NCBI GenBank assembly: GCA_922989275.2
Contig: OV277870.1
Coordinates: forward strand, 23,146,742-23,210,741
Direction of reading: 5' to 3'
DNA length: 64,000 nucleotides
Source: Gari tellinella
Taxonomy: Eukaryota > Mollusca > Bivalvia > Cardiida > Psammobiidae
The first letter of the stretch is position 1; each line of letters starts with the position of its first letter. Below the pieces are notes generated by a model. The model did not search any database, was not told where the DNA came from, and was given only the letters and a program-made list of their open reading frames with translations. The position numbers and the translations under genes were made by a program. Below are positions 21,473-32,029 of this stretch, piece by piece.

Positions 21473-21712
21473 TATAGGAAAGAGAAACATTACAAACCTG
21501 GGACATTTAAGGAACTATTTCACTTTCCAATTAAGTTCAGTCCTTTTTCGACTATTCAGGTGCTTTTTTTAAACAAAATAATAATTAAGAGTCCTCTGAT
21601 CAGGATCTACACGTTTTGCCTACGATATGCATACTATTCTCGAGTATACTGTTTGTACATGGCGAGTATACTCGTCGACAGGGTTGAATGTGTTGATATA
21701 GGCTGTCAGATA

Positions 21713-21964
21713 TTAACCCTTTCCCTTATAGAAGCGACTTTTAGCACTTGCATTTTATTCATCCGCTGAAGAAAATAGTTCCAATATATACCGTAATGAA
21801 TATGTGTCATATTTAATACTTTCCTTTGTCTAGCAGTTGATAGCTTAAAGCAGGCTGAAAGTAAAGCAGAATGCGCCATATGGCGCATTCTGCTTTACTT
21901 TCAACCTGCTTTACTTGGTCACCTTTCTTCAATACTAGAAATAGGCTATCAGGTAAAGGGTTAA
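21713..21964 (+). mobile_element. M1 TTAA element, complete
   Basis: It runs from TTAACCCTTTCCC to AGGTAAAGGGTTAA. The palindrome GCAGAATGCGCCATATGGCG then CATTCTGC is at about 21866-21897, with CTGAAGAAAATAGTTCC upstream. Confidence 0.9.
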
Positions 21965-22174
21965 GGATTATCTTACACAAGTGATACATGGAAGAGTTTA
22001 TAAGAAAACTGAGCCCATTGTACCTTGTCATGTGCCTGGATATTTCTTAGTTGTAAGAGCTTCAGATAATATTGATACAGTTTCTCTCTCTACAACGACA
22101 CTTAATGAGAGACAAAACATTTGTGCGTTGTTCGGAGGGAGTCGTTATAGAGAGGGAATTGGCTTACATTCGCA

Positions 22175-22242
22175 AACAGCTTGAATCCAGATCAGACACC
22201 GCGTAACGCGGCGTCTGATCTAGATTCAAGCTGTTTGTCACT
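22175..22242. mobile_element. M2-type central palindrome
   Basis: CAAACAGCTTGAATCCAGAT..GACACCGCGTAACGCGGCGT..ATCTAGATTCAAGCTGTTTG. The outer ends of an element were not recognised. The preceding open frame 21981-22184 (67 residues) has no recognisable domain. Confidence 0.7.
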
Positions 22243-23279
22243 CGTAATTAATCTTTTTTTCTGTCAAAATGTATATTATGTAACTTTTAGAAAAACGGCA
22301 GACGACAATTTTTAGCAGACAATATAGCAAGAATTTTTTACCTGCGAGTCCCGAGTCCTGGATTCACTAAAGTCTTGTAGGACTCATAACTTTAAAATCT
22401 GTGAGTTCATTTTGGTAATAAAGATATAGCTTGGACTCATAGTTTTGAAGGCAAGCCAGTAGTTTTGAATTTTTAAAAAAAATCACTGCTATGTATGGCT
22501 ATAAGTTTTCAAATGAATTTGATTATTGTTGAAAACCATGGAGAAAGGACAATGTCATTTCTCCATGTTGAAAACAGAGCAATCAGTGATGAGTTGTCTG
22601 CCCTTGATTAGTCAAAAAAGCCATATTTAACAGGTTTTACTATCTAGCAACAACAATTTATGAATGGATTTGAATTATACCTGCAAACCAAGTAAACGTT
22701 CTTGAAGATGTGCAATTGTTGTCAAAAATGATACTTGTGGCAAGAGTTTTCTGCCTTTGATGCACTTAGAAATGATAGAAATTGCTTTATTTTAATATTG
22801 TTTACATACTAGTTTCTATAAATATGCACAGATTTTGATAAAAAAAAATCTTAAACTACGTAGATCTATGGCTATTAGTTTTCAAATGATTGTGATTATT
22901 GTTGAAAACGGAGAAGCTAGTCAAGAGTTATCTGCCCTTGATGAGTCGAAAATGCCATATATTACAGTTTTTACCATCTAGCAATTTTAAATGGACTTTG
23001 ATTTTACCTGCACACAATGTAGGCCTATATAAATATAAGTTCTTGAAGGGGTGCAATTATTGTCAAAAAATGATACTTGTGGCAAGAGTTTTCTGCCCTT
23101 TATTTTCTTAGAAATGCAAGACAATGCTTTATTGTTTACATCCTAGTCTGTTCAAATGGGAATGGATTTTGAAAAAAATTACCATATATGGCTATTTGTT
23201 ATAGAGTTCAATTATTGGCGAAAATGTGCAAATTAGTCGAGAGTAATCTGCCCTTTATGATTTTAAAATGTCATTTTTT

Positions 23280-24090
23280 ATGCCCCTGGCATCGACAGAT
23301 GCGGGAGCATATAGTAATCGTCCTGTCCGTCAGTCAGTACGTCCGTACGTCAGCGCCACCGAAATGGGTTAGAGGGCCTTTTCTGGCCAGATAACGGTAA
23401 ACATAACAAAAGACAATAGAGTTCATTCCGTAACAATAGAATAAGGGGCCGTGGCCCGTTATTCAAACAAAAGAAAATAACAAAAGAAAAGGCCCTCTAA
23501 CCCACTTCGGTCGCACGTCCGTCCGTCCGTAACAAGGTTAAGTAGAATTTACCGTTTCGTCTAGCATCAACACTGCTTACCCAAAAGCTTGGATACTTAT
23601 ACAGTTGTTACCTTGGACCATTCCCTATCCACCAATGTCACCAAACTTTGATTTTGACCTTGACCATGACTTAATTTGGACTTAGAATATTTTGAATAGG
23701 CTATTTCTTGGTTAACTAGATTTTACCGTTTCGTCTAGCATCAACACATCTGACTACAATGCTTTGATACTTATACAGTTGTTGCCTTTGACCATTCCCT
23801 GTCCTACAATATCACCAAACTTTGATTTTGACCTTGACCTTGACCTAATTTTAACTTAGAATATTTTAAATTGGCTCTTTTTTCGGTTAACTAGATTTTA
23901 CCGTTTCGTCTAGCATCAACACTGTTTACTACAATGTTTTGATACTTATACAGTTGTTGCCTTAGACCATTACCAACACACCAATAATACCCAAGCTCAG
24001 TTTGACCTTGACCTAATTTGGACTTTGAATCAGAATATATTGTCAAGGATGCCACCGGGGGCATAAGCGTTTATTGAACGCGCAGTCTTG
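23280..24090 (+). mobile_element. Helentron-like element with TGCCCC / GGGGGCA ends
   Basis: It starts ATGCCCCTGGCATCGACAGA and has about three tandem units of about 180 bp (TTTACCGTTTCGTCTAGCAT, ACTTATACAGTTGTTGCC). It ends CCACCGGGGGCATAAGCGTT..AACGCGCAGT then CTTG. The flanks (..GTCATTTTTT and TTAACAGTGTTAACACTC) rejoin into an A-type unit. The 3' hairpin plus CTTG matches the A/B/C class although the body differs. Confidence 0.7.
23360..23515. mobile_element. Short TIR element nested in the 23280 element
   Basis: ACCGAAATGGGTTAGAGGGC then CTTTTCT is inverted as AGAAAAGGCC then CTCTAACCCACTTCGGT. It is about 155 bp long and splits the GTCCGTACGTCAG / GCACGTCCGTCCGT head of its host. Confidence 0.75.
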
Positions 24091-24874
24091 TTAACAGTGT
24101 TAACACTCTAATAATTCCAGTTTTAAACAGAGTTTGATTAATACTTGCATAGAATGTATATGTATAATGTAGAATTAATAAGTACAGGTATTGAAAGAAT
24201 GGAATTATTGTCTTAACAAGACACTTGTGGCAAGAGTTATCCGTCCTCATGAACTTCGAAATGCTAGAACAGGCTTTATGTTAGTACTGTTTACACACTA
24301 GTGTTGACAAATGTGAATACATTTTTATATAAACTTTATTATAGATCTACTATAAAGAATAAATAGAATCTACATAGCTATTAAGTTTTCAAATGTGTTC
24401 ATTTATTGTCGAAAACTGGCAAAATTGTCAAGAGTGTTACGCCCTTGATGAGTTGTGAAAACACATGTCATATTTAACAGTGTTTGCTCTCTAGTAACTA
24501 CAGTTCTGAATTTATTTTGATAATACTTGCGCACAATTACAAGTTCTTGAAAGTGTGTAATTACTGTTGAAATTGAATCAAGAGTTGCCTGCCCCTGTCA
24601 TACTCAGATTTGCTACAAACTGCTTTATTTTTAGTATGGTCCAGGCTTTAGCGTGCATAAAATAGAATGGATTTCTTTTTATAAAACTTCGTTAAAAGTT
24701 TTTAAATGTTGATCTTTAAAGACAGGTGATCACAATTTGCCGCTTCCCCCCACAATACAGTTTGTCACTTTCTTCTCGCCAATCACTGCGGCAGGGAATA
24801 TCAACCAACTCTAAGGTGCTTGTTGTAGTAAATGTACAGCCGACCGTGAATGGTCATTCAGACCGAAAGCAGAC

Positions 24875-25128
24875 TATAACCCTTTTCCTTATAGAAGCGA
24901 CTTTTAGCACATGCATTTTATTCATCCGCTGAAGAAAATAGTTCCAATATAAACCATAATGAATATGTGTCATATTTAATACCTTCCTTATTATAGCTGG
25001 TAATAGCTTAAAGCAGGCTGAAAGTAAAGCAGAATGCGCCATATGGCGCATTCTGCTTTACTTTTAACCTGCTTTAAGTACCCACCTATTTTCAAAAATA
25101 GAAACAAGCTATGGGGTAAAGGGATAAC
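24875..25128 (+). mobile_element. M1 TTAA element
   Basis: The ends are ATAACCCTTTTCC and GGGTAAAGGGATAAC, the TTAA having mutated at both ends. The palindrome GCAGAATGCGCCATATGGCG then CATTCTGC is intact near 25030-25057. It closely resembles the copy at 21713. Confidence 0.85.
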
Positions 25129-25177
25129 CTGAGCTTTTTACTTTGTTATAAATTGATAATTGCTATGTAGTATTTAC

Positions 25178-25391
25178 TAACTCGTTGCATGCTGGGTAAT
25201 TTTTTTTCGTCTGCAGCAATTTGTCGTCTGCTATCGTTCTTAAATATGATTTTTCAAGTTCAGTGTCAGGATAGCAAACAGATTGGATCCTGATGAGACG
25301 CCGCGTTACTCTGCGTCTCATCTGGATCCAATCTGGTTGCAGAGGTATCACTCTGGCAGGTATATCCGCCGCTAGCGTGCAAAGAGCTAAT
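25178..25391. mobile_element. M2-type element with GCATGCTGG ends
   Basis: The left end TAACTCGTTGCATGCTGG is inverted at the right as CCGCTAGCGTGCAAAGAGCT. The central stem GGATCCTGATGAGACGCCGC / GCGTCTCATCTGGATCCA is near 25286-25331. GTCGTCTGC lies between the left end and the stem, as in the 50379 copy. Confidence 0.75.
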
Positions 25392-25566
25392 AATGACTTG
25401 TTGGCATAGCAGGTATATCCTCAATATTCAAATGACAATGTTTATTCTCACCGAAACATTTGGTATAGCATATAGCTGCAACTGTGTACGTTGTTCGGTT
25501 CTAATCCGTCTTTTTCCAAAACAGCATTACTGGTAATGAAAGAAATTTCAAAGATCCATGTTTTTT

Positions 25567-25890
25567 AGCTCACCTGAGCCAAAGGCTCAAGGTGAGCTAT
25601 TGTGACCGCTCACCGTCCGTAGTACGTCTGTCCGTTCACTTTTACTTCAAACGACATCTCCTCTGAACCCGCGGATTGTAGGGCGGATTCAAACTGCTCA
25701 TGATGTTCCTTGGATGCTTCTCTACAGAAGTTGTTTAAATGAAAGAGAAAAAGCAAAAAACTCTGCTTGAAAAAGCAAAAAAGCAAAAAACTTTAAAAAA
25801 TCTTCTTGCTAAAAAACTACTAGGCCCTAAGCTTTGATATTTTTACAGTAGAATCTCCTGGTCGATCCCTCTATAGTTAGTTTGTTAAAA
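25567..25890 (+). mobile_element. B element, 5' fragment
   Basis: It starts AGCTCACCTGAGCCAAAGGC, which folds with TCAAGGTGAGCT, then shows the B head (CCGTCCGTAGTACGTCTG, CGACATCTCCTCTGAACC). It runs into an AAAGCAAAAAACT repeat and is lost after about 25890. Confidence 0.7.
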
Positions 25891-26032
25891 TGAAATCCCT
25901 AGGGTCACACTTGACGCCACCCTGCGCAGTTTAAGTGCTGCTCTAGGCAGGTTTCACAGTATTTTTGATGAAACAGAAGCAGAACTGTATTTTACCTGAG
26001 TTACTCTTAATATACTAAGGGCAAATAGCCAA

Positions 26033-26112
26033 TATTTGCAAACATTTTGGATCCAGATCAGATGCAACATAATCATAATGCTACATCTAATCTGGATCCA
26101 ACCTATTTGCCA
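26033..26112. mobile_element. M2-type palindrome, diverged
   Basis: TTGGATCCAGATCAGATGCA and TACATCTAATCTGGATCCAA form a long stem around CATAATCATAATG. Confidence 0.7.
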
Positions 26113-26513
26113 CTCATTTACCACCTTAACATTTTCTAAATTGTTTTTTTGTACACTTTTCACATACAGTAGGTTTTAAGCAGACATCATTTCAGTCTGG
26201 TAAGGGTAATTCCCAGAGCTCTATAGCCACTGAGGTCAAATATTATGCAACTGGTACTGGTAGGGAGTATCACAGAACTGGTCATGATCAGCTGAACATG
26301 TTGTCTGCTAAAGTTTAGATATGGTTCAGTCTGCTTCATACTTAGAGAAACAGGATCTGGAAGTGATCCACTGACAGTTATGTAATTATGTCTTATGCCA
26401 TATTTATACATATGTTTAATATTGGTTTTGTCAGAGTTATCTGTATGTCTTTTCATTTTTTCTTGTCCAGGATTCAACCCTTTCCCCCATATACTGACCT
26501 TTGTTAACCCATT

Positions 26514-26918
26514 ACCCCATAAATGTGCATTTTTAGGCCTTTGATTTATTCCTCTACTTAAGAAAATAATTCCACTTTAAACAGTCATGAAAATGTAAGA
26601 TGCCAAAGTAAAGCAGTGTGCATTAACCCTTAGCCCGCCAAATAAATTGTCGTCTGCTATATTTCTCGTCTGCTTCAAGTTTCAAAGTGCTTCAAAGTTG
26701 CTCAAAATTGCTGAAAATGTTGTCCGAGTGTCAAACAGCTTGGATCCGGATGAGACACCGAGTTACTCGGTGTCTAATCCGGATCCAAGCTGTTTGCATA
26801 TAAAGCTATAGTCGTGAGTGGCAGGCTAAGGGTTAAGACACATTCTGCTTTACTTTCAACCTGCTTTAGGTCGCCACCTATTTTCAAAACTAGAAACATG
26901 CTATGGGGTAATGGATAA
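26514..26918 (+). mobile_element. M1 element interrupted by an M2 element
   Basis: It runs from TTAACCCATTACCCC, with the block CTTAAGAAAATAATTCC, to GCCAAAGTAAAGCAGTGTGC. The M2 at 26623-26836 interrupts it, after which GACACATTCTGCTTTACTTT and the M1 right end follow. A separate left-end fragment (CAACCCTTTCCCCC) lies just before, at about 26475. Confidence 0.8.
26623..26836 (+). mobile_element. M2 TTAA element, nested
   Basis: TTAACCCTTAGCCCGCC at the left is inverted at the right as GGCAGGCTAAGGGTTAA. The central stem is AACAGCTTGGATCCGGATGA / AATCCGGATCCAAGCTGTT. It sits in the TTAA at the apex of the M1 palindrome. It is nearly identical to 61711-61914. Confidence 0.9.
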
Positions 26919-26924
26919 AATGAA

Positions 26925-27403
26925 ATTGCCTATTTGGAAAGAGCCTGATGAGAGGAAGTGCCATTTGCAAAGGCCATAACTCTGACATCATTGTTTTTTT
27001 AGTTATTTCCCTTTGTGATATTTTCTTGTCAAGAAGACAACTTCAGTTCTACTGATGCTATTGTAATGAAATTTTATGTATGGAAAGAAACTGATGAGAG
27101 AAAATGCCATGCACAAGGGCAGCAATATTTAGTTTTTCCCCTTTGTCATATTTTATTGTCAGGAAAATAATTCCAGTTCTGCTAGTGAAATAATTATCAT
27201 TTATTGGAAATGGAAATAGCTTGATAAGAGGATGTGTCATGGATAAGGGTCATAAGCTTGGCAACAAAATTCACTTTTGTCATGTTTTCTTGTCTGGAAG
27301 ATAACTCCATTTATAGTTATATTAAAATGTTGTCTTGCCCAGTCAACTTCGGTACAAACTTCAATGTCCTCAGGTGAGCGAATTTAGGGCCATGGCCCTC
27401 TTG
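26925..27403 (+). mobile_element. Helentron-like element, 3' part
   Basis: About three units of about 125 bp contain GATGAGAGGAAGTGCCAT and CCCTTTGTGATATTTTCTTG. It ends CAGGTGAGCGAATTTAGGGC then CATGGCCCT and CTTG. The 5' hairpin end is missing. Confidence 0.65.
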
Positions 27404-27657
27404 TATTTTAATTTCTTTTATTACCTGTAATTCTATGTTTTGGAAACAGATGATGGTACAACACGATCTGCAAGGCGAAGTGAAACAACCATAACTCTTG
27501 ATAATTTCCAGAAGTCATAATTTTGGCTATATCTTTATGAGATTTCGTTAGTGTCATGTTGTTGGTAAAACTTAAGTCATACATGAACATCGAACATGTC
27601 GGATCATAAACTACCGGAAATTCAGTTGGTCAAATTGCGGTTAAAGCTTTTGGCCAC

Positions 27658-27839
27658 TATGCGACACTATGGATGTAGCAGGGTTGAGTTTATGATTAAA
27701 TGGTGTGAAAATATGAAGCCATTCGGGGACTCGAACTCGGAACCCCTTGCTTACTGGGAAAATGCAATACCGACTGAGCTACTGTATCTCGTACACAAAT
27801 CTCTGACCATTTAATCATAAACATCCATAGTGTCGCATA
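27658..27839 (-). repeat. Fold-back unit holding a tRNA-like sequence
   Basis: TATGCGACACTATGGATGT followed by a TTTATGATTAAATGGT arm is inverted at 27806-27839. Between the arms, the minus strand has TAGCTCAGTCGG (A-box-like, 27770-27781) and GTTCGAGTCCCC (B-box-like, 27725-27735), correctly spaced for a tRNA. The anticodon stem does not pair well and no full cloverleaf forms, so this is a tRNA-derived or pseudo-tRNA sequence rather than a working gene. Confidence 0.65.
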
Positions 27840-28200
27840 CCGTTTTCAGGTCACTATGAGTATGACATCGGCCTTTTACTAACTTCAGGGGTTGTCTGGA
27901 GCATATTTCTTATACATCTGATCAAGGGATAGCAAATTTGGTGTGTTGATCATCTTTGAACGGAGTATCGCACACCATTTCAGGTCACCTTGACATTGAC
28001 ATCTGACCGCAATGATACAAAAAGCATGTATTGAGCATATCTCATATAATTTATCAGTTTTGGGATAGCAAGTTTAAGGTGTGGCTAGATCTTGGTATGA
28101 CTGAGTGCCACATATTATTTTCAGGGCACTGTTACCTACCTTGACACTGACCTCAGTTGTACCAAAAAACTTGCCCGGAACATATCTCCTTTTCTATTTT
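27840..28200 (+). repeat. Tandem-core repeat fragment
   Basis: About three diverged units of about 145 bp contain TTTCAGGTCAC, ATATCTC and GGGATAGCAA. They resemble the core of a large hairpin-class element without its ends. Confidence 0.5.
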
Positions 28201-28262
28201 TTGAGCGTGTTCACCTGAGATCCTCGAGTCGACCCGAGTTCCTCAGGTTACAGGTGAACAAA

Positions 28263-29074
28263 CCGCGTTCGTACTCGAATGACGTCATGTGGCCTCTGAA
28301 CCGAACTCTAGGCTAACCCAGTCCCTGCGCATGGTTAGTCGAGTTTCAAATGGTGTCCGAAAATGACAACACAAAATCCCAATAGTAAAAAGCTAAATAC
28401 CGTATAATGTACGCATGTATATAAGAGTGTTTTAATAAACAGTCTTGTAACCGTACTATAAAGTAACAAATATACTCAACAAAAAAAGTTAAGGAATTTG
28501 CAGAAAATCATCGTACAAAAGTACACCGAAACTAACCATTATCAATTTTTTTATTTATTTGATTAGATACATTTCATTGCTTAAAAAATGTTTCCTGTAG
28601 TTTGATATCACTTATATCCTTGCTGCAGCACTGTTTCAAGTAACTTAAGGGTCAAAGTCATTTTTCACAAAATTAGTGCATGGATGTGCATTGATATGTG
28701 TTATTTCAAGAAAACCCGTTCGCCACTCAAAAAAATCAAAATGGCGGCCGCACAAAATCTACATATACATTTTTGTACAAATCAACCGATCTGCACTCGT
28801 ATACAATTTAAACCAAGCATTAGTCTAGCTGGTTTGTTCATTAGAATGTTTAAAAGATATAATTTGTTCTTCTTTGATATTTAGAGTGAACTATTTTACC
28901 TTTGTATCAAACTTGTGGCAATTTTTACATCCTACTTTACACAATAAGAGAGTCAAACTCACATGTACATGTCGCTATATAATAACTCTAAAGATATTTT
29001 GTACCTTACAAAAAGGACACCTACGTAATAAACAACCTGATTTATGTTGAATAAGAAAACATCTGCATCGTATT
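28263..29074. other. Unassigned stretch
   Basis: No gene recognised. An imperfect palindrome around CTCGAGTCGACCCGAG lies just before it, near 28223. AAAATGGCGGCCGC at about 28738 is a local GC island in AT-rich sequence. The open frame 28684-28884 has no recognisable domain. Confidence 0.4.
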
Positions 29075-29494
29075 AAGGCCTTTGGCTACCGGAAGTCGGT
29101 CTTGCGGATATGCGTCTTGACGACACAGACTGTTTTCGTACGTGTTTATAGTTAGACAATTTATATAAAGGAAATGTTGATACGAATTAGTATAATCCTT
29201 CATAGCGCAGTTAGTATAGTGGTTGACTAGCAATCAAAAGGTCATAGGTTCGAGACCCATCCGATCGAAATATTTTTTTTGGTGTCCGATTTATTGACTT
29301 GTCAATCCATAACGCAGTAATCAAGAGACATGTTATGTTTAGTCTTCGTTGATTAGAACTAGTGATGTTTACGGTCCAAGTATATGTCCACTTACCTGTA
29401 CTTTTTAGTTTAATGACTTACAAGTCAATTAAATCGGTATACACATGTAAACGATTTGATCGAACTATAAAGCCACACATTGAAGCTTATCAAT
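29075..29494 (+). repeat. tRNA-headed repeat (SINE-like), copy 1
   Basis: The tRNA-like part at about 29195-29269 has ATAGCGCAGTTAGTATAGTG (A-box-like), TTGACTAGCAATCAA (anticodon stem-loop with AGC in the anticodon position) and GGTTCGAGACC (B-box-like). About 120 bases precede it and about 225 follow. A second, very similar copy is at 52191-52629. No flanking target duplication and no poly-A tail were seen, so SINE status is probable but not shown. Confidence 0.7.
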
Positions 29495-30489
29495 ATGTCA
29501 ACCTTTTCAAGATCGATATTGCCCATTATAATTATGTTAAAACAATATAATAAACCTTGTATGCAAGTCCATGAATAAATAATAATGCATTTTAATGACA
29601 AAGTTTTAATTCTAAGGTAGGTAACTGTATCTAAACAACAAATATCCCACATTTTAATAAGAAAATATGTTATTACAACAAATCCTGACTGTAATATTTT
29701 CTAATTTTTTCAGACTGACTAGTTCATCAACCATATATTTGAATAAAATGAAAACAAATATACATTGAATGAGTCAGTTTTTTGTAATTCAATTTTTTAG
29801 CATTTTGCAAAATTTAAATAGCTGATAACATCTTTCTGAACACCTTTATTCAAAACGTTTTTAGCTTTTCTTGTAATGAATGTCGTGGACTACTTATTGG
29901 GTGAGAATTATAGTCATTAGCTTTATTCATTTTTAAGAAAAATAAAATCATCAAAATTCTAGGTTTTTGTCAGAAAAAAGACCTTAAAGACAAATCACAC
30001 GATAAATTTTGCCTATATTTACACACATTGTTTCTTAGGCTATTATCATTCTTCATGAAAAGTTTCATAACAATCGTATGGAAACTACGCGCATATGCGA
30101 AGTACCTTAAAAGAAAAACTATTTCGCGCAGGGATGGGGGATGTGGGGTATTATGGACTTATTGGTAATAGGCAGGAAGTAGACGCGTTATACATCGTAA
30201 TGTGTGCTTTTCAATAGGGCGGCATTATTCAATATATTTCTAAGTACTACACCGACATTTTATGCTGTTTCATATGCCAATATCAGTCTATTGCTCAGTA
30301 ATAGCTATGCAGCAAATCCTTTGATAGTTTATTAAAGTCATAGATCTAATTTTCCTACCTTGTCTTGATTGTCGGGATAAATTGGTATAGAGAAGTTTTC
30401 TGTTTATTGAACTGAAATTAACCCCTACTCTGCCAAGAGCCAAAAGGAAGACATGTCGGTGGTTTTGAAATAATTCGTGATTCTTTCAG
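29495..30489. other. Unassigned AT-rich stretch
   Basis: Nothing recognisable in either strand. The end TTCTTTCAG at about 30481-30489 looks like a splice acceptor for the remnant that follows. Confidence 0.4.
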
Positions 30490-31985
30490 TATTAGGAATT
30501 ACAAGGCGAAACAAGTACCAGAACTCCCAGATTCATATACAAATGTCGCCCCTGCAGTCCTTATGGGAAAGATATCTCCTCCAAAATCAGAAAATCGTTT
30601 TGATCAAACCATTCAAAACTCGAACTACATTGTGAATTTGAGTGCTCGATGAGGTTTTTCTAGCTGAAACACTGGATGATCGTGCGAATATTACCCGGCC
30701 TTCGCATCATGCATCAATAGAGAGAGGTCTCGCAGGGCTCCAGATAAGAGGTAGTTTTTTATCAACAAATCCCACATTTTCTCACTATTTTTAGCATCAA
30801 ATCCTATGGTGTTACTACTCATTAGAATCGTCTCAAAGAGACGATTCTAATGAGTAGTGACACCATAGGGTTTAATTCAGAAATAAAGATTTTAGTTTTT
30901 GAAAAACTACCCTTATCTGGTGCTCTGGTCTCGCGTTTGAAGTCACAATTGCATCTCTGCTTCCAATGCTTCGTGAATCCGCTTAATTTGAGGCAACCAT
31001 CCGACATGTCATGGACAAGGTGAAGAACACTATTGCATACCTGAATCCAGGTCTGGTTGTTCTTCTTACTGCAGATCAACCACTGTATGCATTGACAAAG
31101 CCAATTCAGTGGCGATGGCCTGAAAAGTATGGCGATGACAAGATTGTCATGATGTTTGGGGGCTAGCCATTGAAATGGCAGCACTTAATTCTATTGGAAC
31201 GTTTCTGAAAGCAAGCGGATGGTTGGACGCCCTAACAGAAGCTGACATTGCTTCTTCAGGAGCTGCATAATCATTCCTACCTGTATCAAGTGTGACAAAA
31301 ACCAGAAAAGCGCATCAGATTTCTGCTTGCGCATTGTACAAGCGCCTCAAAGATTCATATAATATGTACTGCACCGAGACTGACGACGAGTCAGAAAAGC
31401 TAAGTTTAGAACAATGGTGTGACAAGCAAGTTTAAGAAAGTCCCCAGTTCAATTATTGGCATGTTGTGCTGACAATGGAGTTAACTATTCTGTCCTTCAT
31501 CAGAGCTTTACGCGCGACAAACTTCCACCTATACACACAAGCCTTGTCCGCACTGATACCCTACTTCCTTGCAAACAACACCACTAAGTATGCACGCTGG
31601 TTACCCATACATCTCAGGGACATGCTTATGTTATCCAGAGCTGTCTCGATAATTTCATGCGGGAAAGTTTGTCGTGTTTAGATCAAAACGGCCTTTTACT
31701 GTAATGTCAATTGACCAGGCACATGAACAAGCCAATGCAGTGATCAAAGGAGACGGTGGTGTTATTTTTGTAACCGAAGATCTGTCTGTGCTTAGAAGGT
31801 GTATGGTTGCTGGGTTCATGTCTCGCCTCAGAGTATGAGGCACTCTTTGACGACAATAACATAAAAAATTGTTAGGCATCAAGAGCAAACGACGAAAACA
31901 CATAACACATTCATCAAACAAGTAAGGAACATGTACAATGTAGTCAAGGAAATGGGTAATCCTTTTCAAGAAGAGGGCAAATACT
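30490..31985 (+). pseudogene. Broken gene of an uncharacterised repeated protein family
   Basis: Shifted frames give stretches of one protein in order: LPDSYTNVAPAVLMGKISPP (about 30515), FEVTIASLLPMLRES and VMDKVKNTIAYLNPGLVVLL (30935-31070), WRWPEKYGDDKIVMMFGG (about 31110-31163), SSVTKTRKAHQISACALYK (about 31285), MELTILSFIRALRATNFHLY (about 31475), KYARWLPIHLRDM (about 31590), HEQANAVIKGDGG (about 31720) and MYNVVKEMGNPFQEEGKY (about 31930). Stops and frameshifts occur throughout. I recognise the pattern as a multi-copy uncharacterised protein of marine invertebrates, possibly carried by transposons; I cannot name its domain. An M4 element splits it at 30734-30926. No known catalytic motif is visible. 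Confidence 0.7.
30734..30926 (+). mobile_element. M4 hAT-like element with 8-bp target duplication
   Basis: The left end AGGGCTCCAGATAAG and right end CTTATCTGGTGCTCT are inverted. GGTCTCGC is present directly on both sides (30726-30733 and 30927-30934). The central stem TACTCATTAGAATCGTCTC / GAGACGATTCTAATGAGTA is perfect. An 8-bp duplication is the hallmark of hAT transposition. Confidence 0.9.
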
Positions 31986-32029
31986 TATAGTCCGGAGGAT
32001 TAAGGCCGGTTTTTGGCCGAATCGTGCAT

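Larger units (their letters stand above)
20163..21520 (+). pseudogene. Decayed 3' finger tail of gene 1
   Basis: Broken finger sequence continues after the stop. At 20163-20255, CNDQSTL then EHNTFHIRLMGLTNVRC follow the finger pattern in shifted frames. At 20820-20990, LERDPAHLKI, SHKMQHTEMKPSK and a remnant of CGKSF appear. Beyond 21476, GKRNITN followed by a GHL stretch matches the TGEKPYKCDI region. Two short elements, about 20265-20830 and 20998-21472, separate the pieces. The original array was longer than the present frame. Confidence 0.65.
22380..24720 (+). repeat. A-related tandem repeat block
   Basis: Diverged units contain AGTTTTCAAATG, ATTATTGTTGAAAA, GGCAAGAGTTTTCTGCC and GTGTTTGCTCTCTAGTAAC, related to the 3' third of the A element. 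The block is interrupted at 23280-24090. Neither terminal hairpin was found, so it is a long eroded copy or several. Confidence 0.6.

Noticed and set aside
21981..22184. 67-residue open frame between an M1 and an M2 palindrome
   Set aside because: Composition is protein-like, but I recognise no family and see no splice or start context.
27715..27798. Functional tRNA gene on the minus strand
   Set aside because: A- and B-box motifs are present but the D and anticodon stems do not close.
29195..29269. Functional tRNA-Ala gene
   Set aside because: The anticodon loop has AGC and the promoter boxes are good, but acceptor stems do not pair and the unit is part of a longer repeat.
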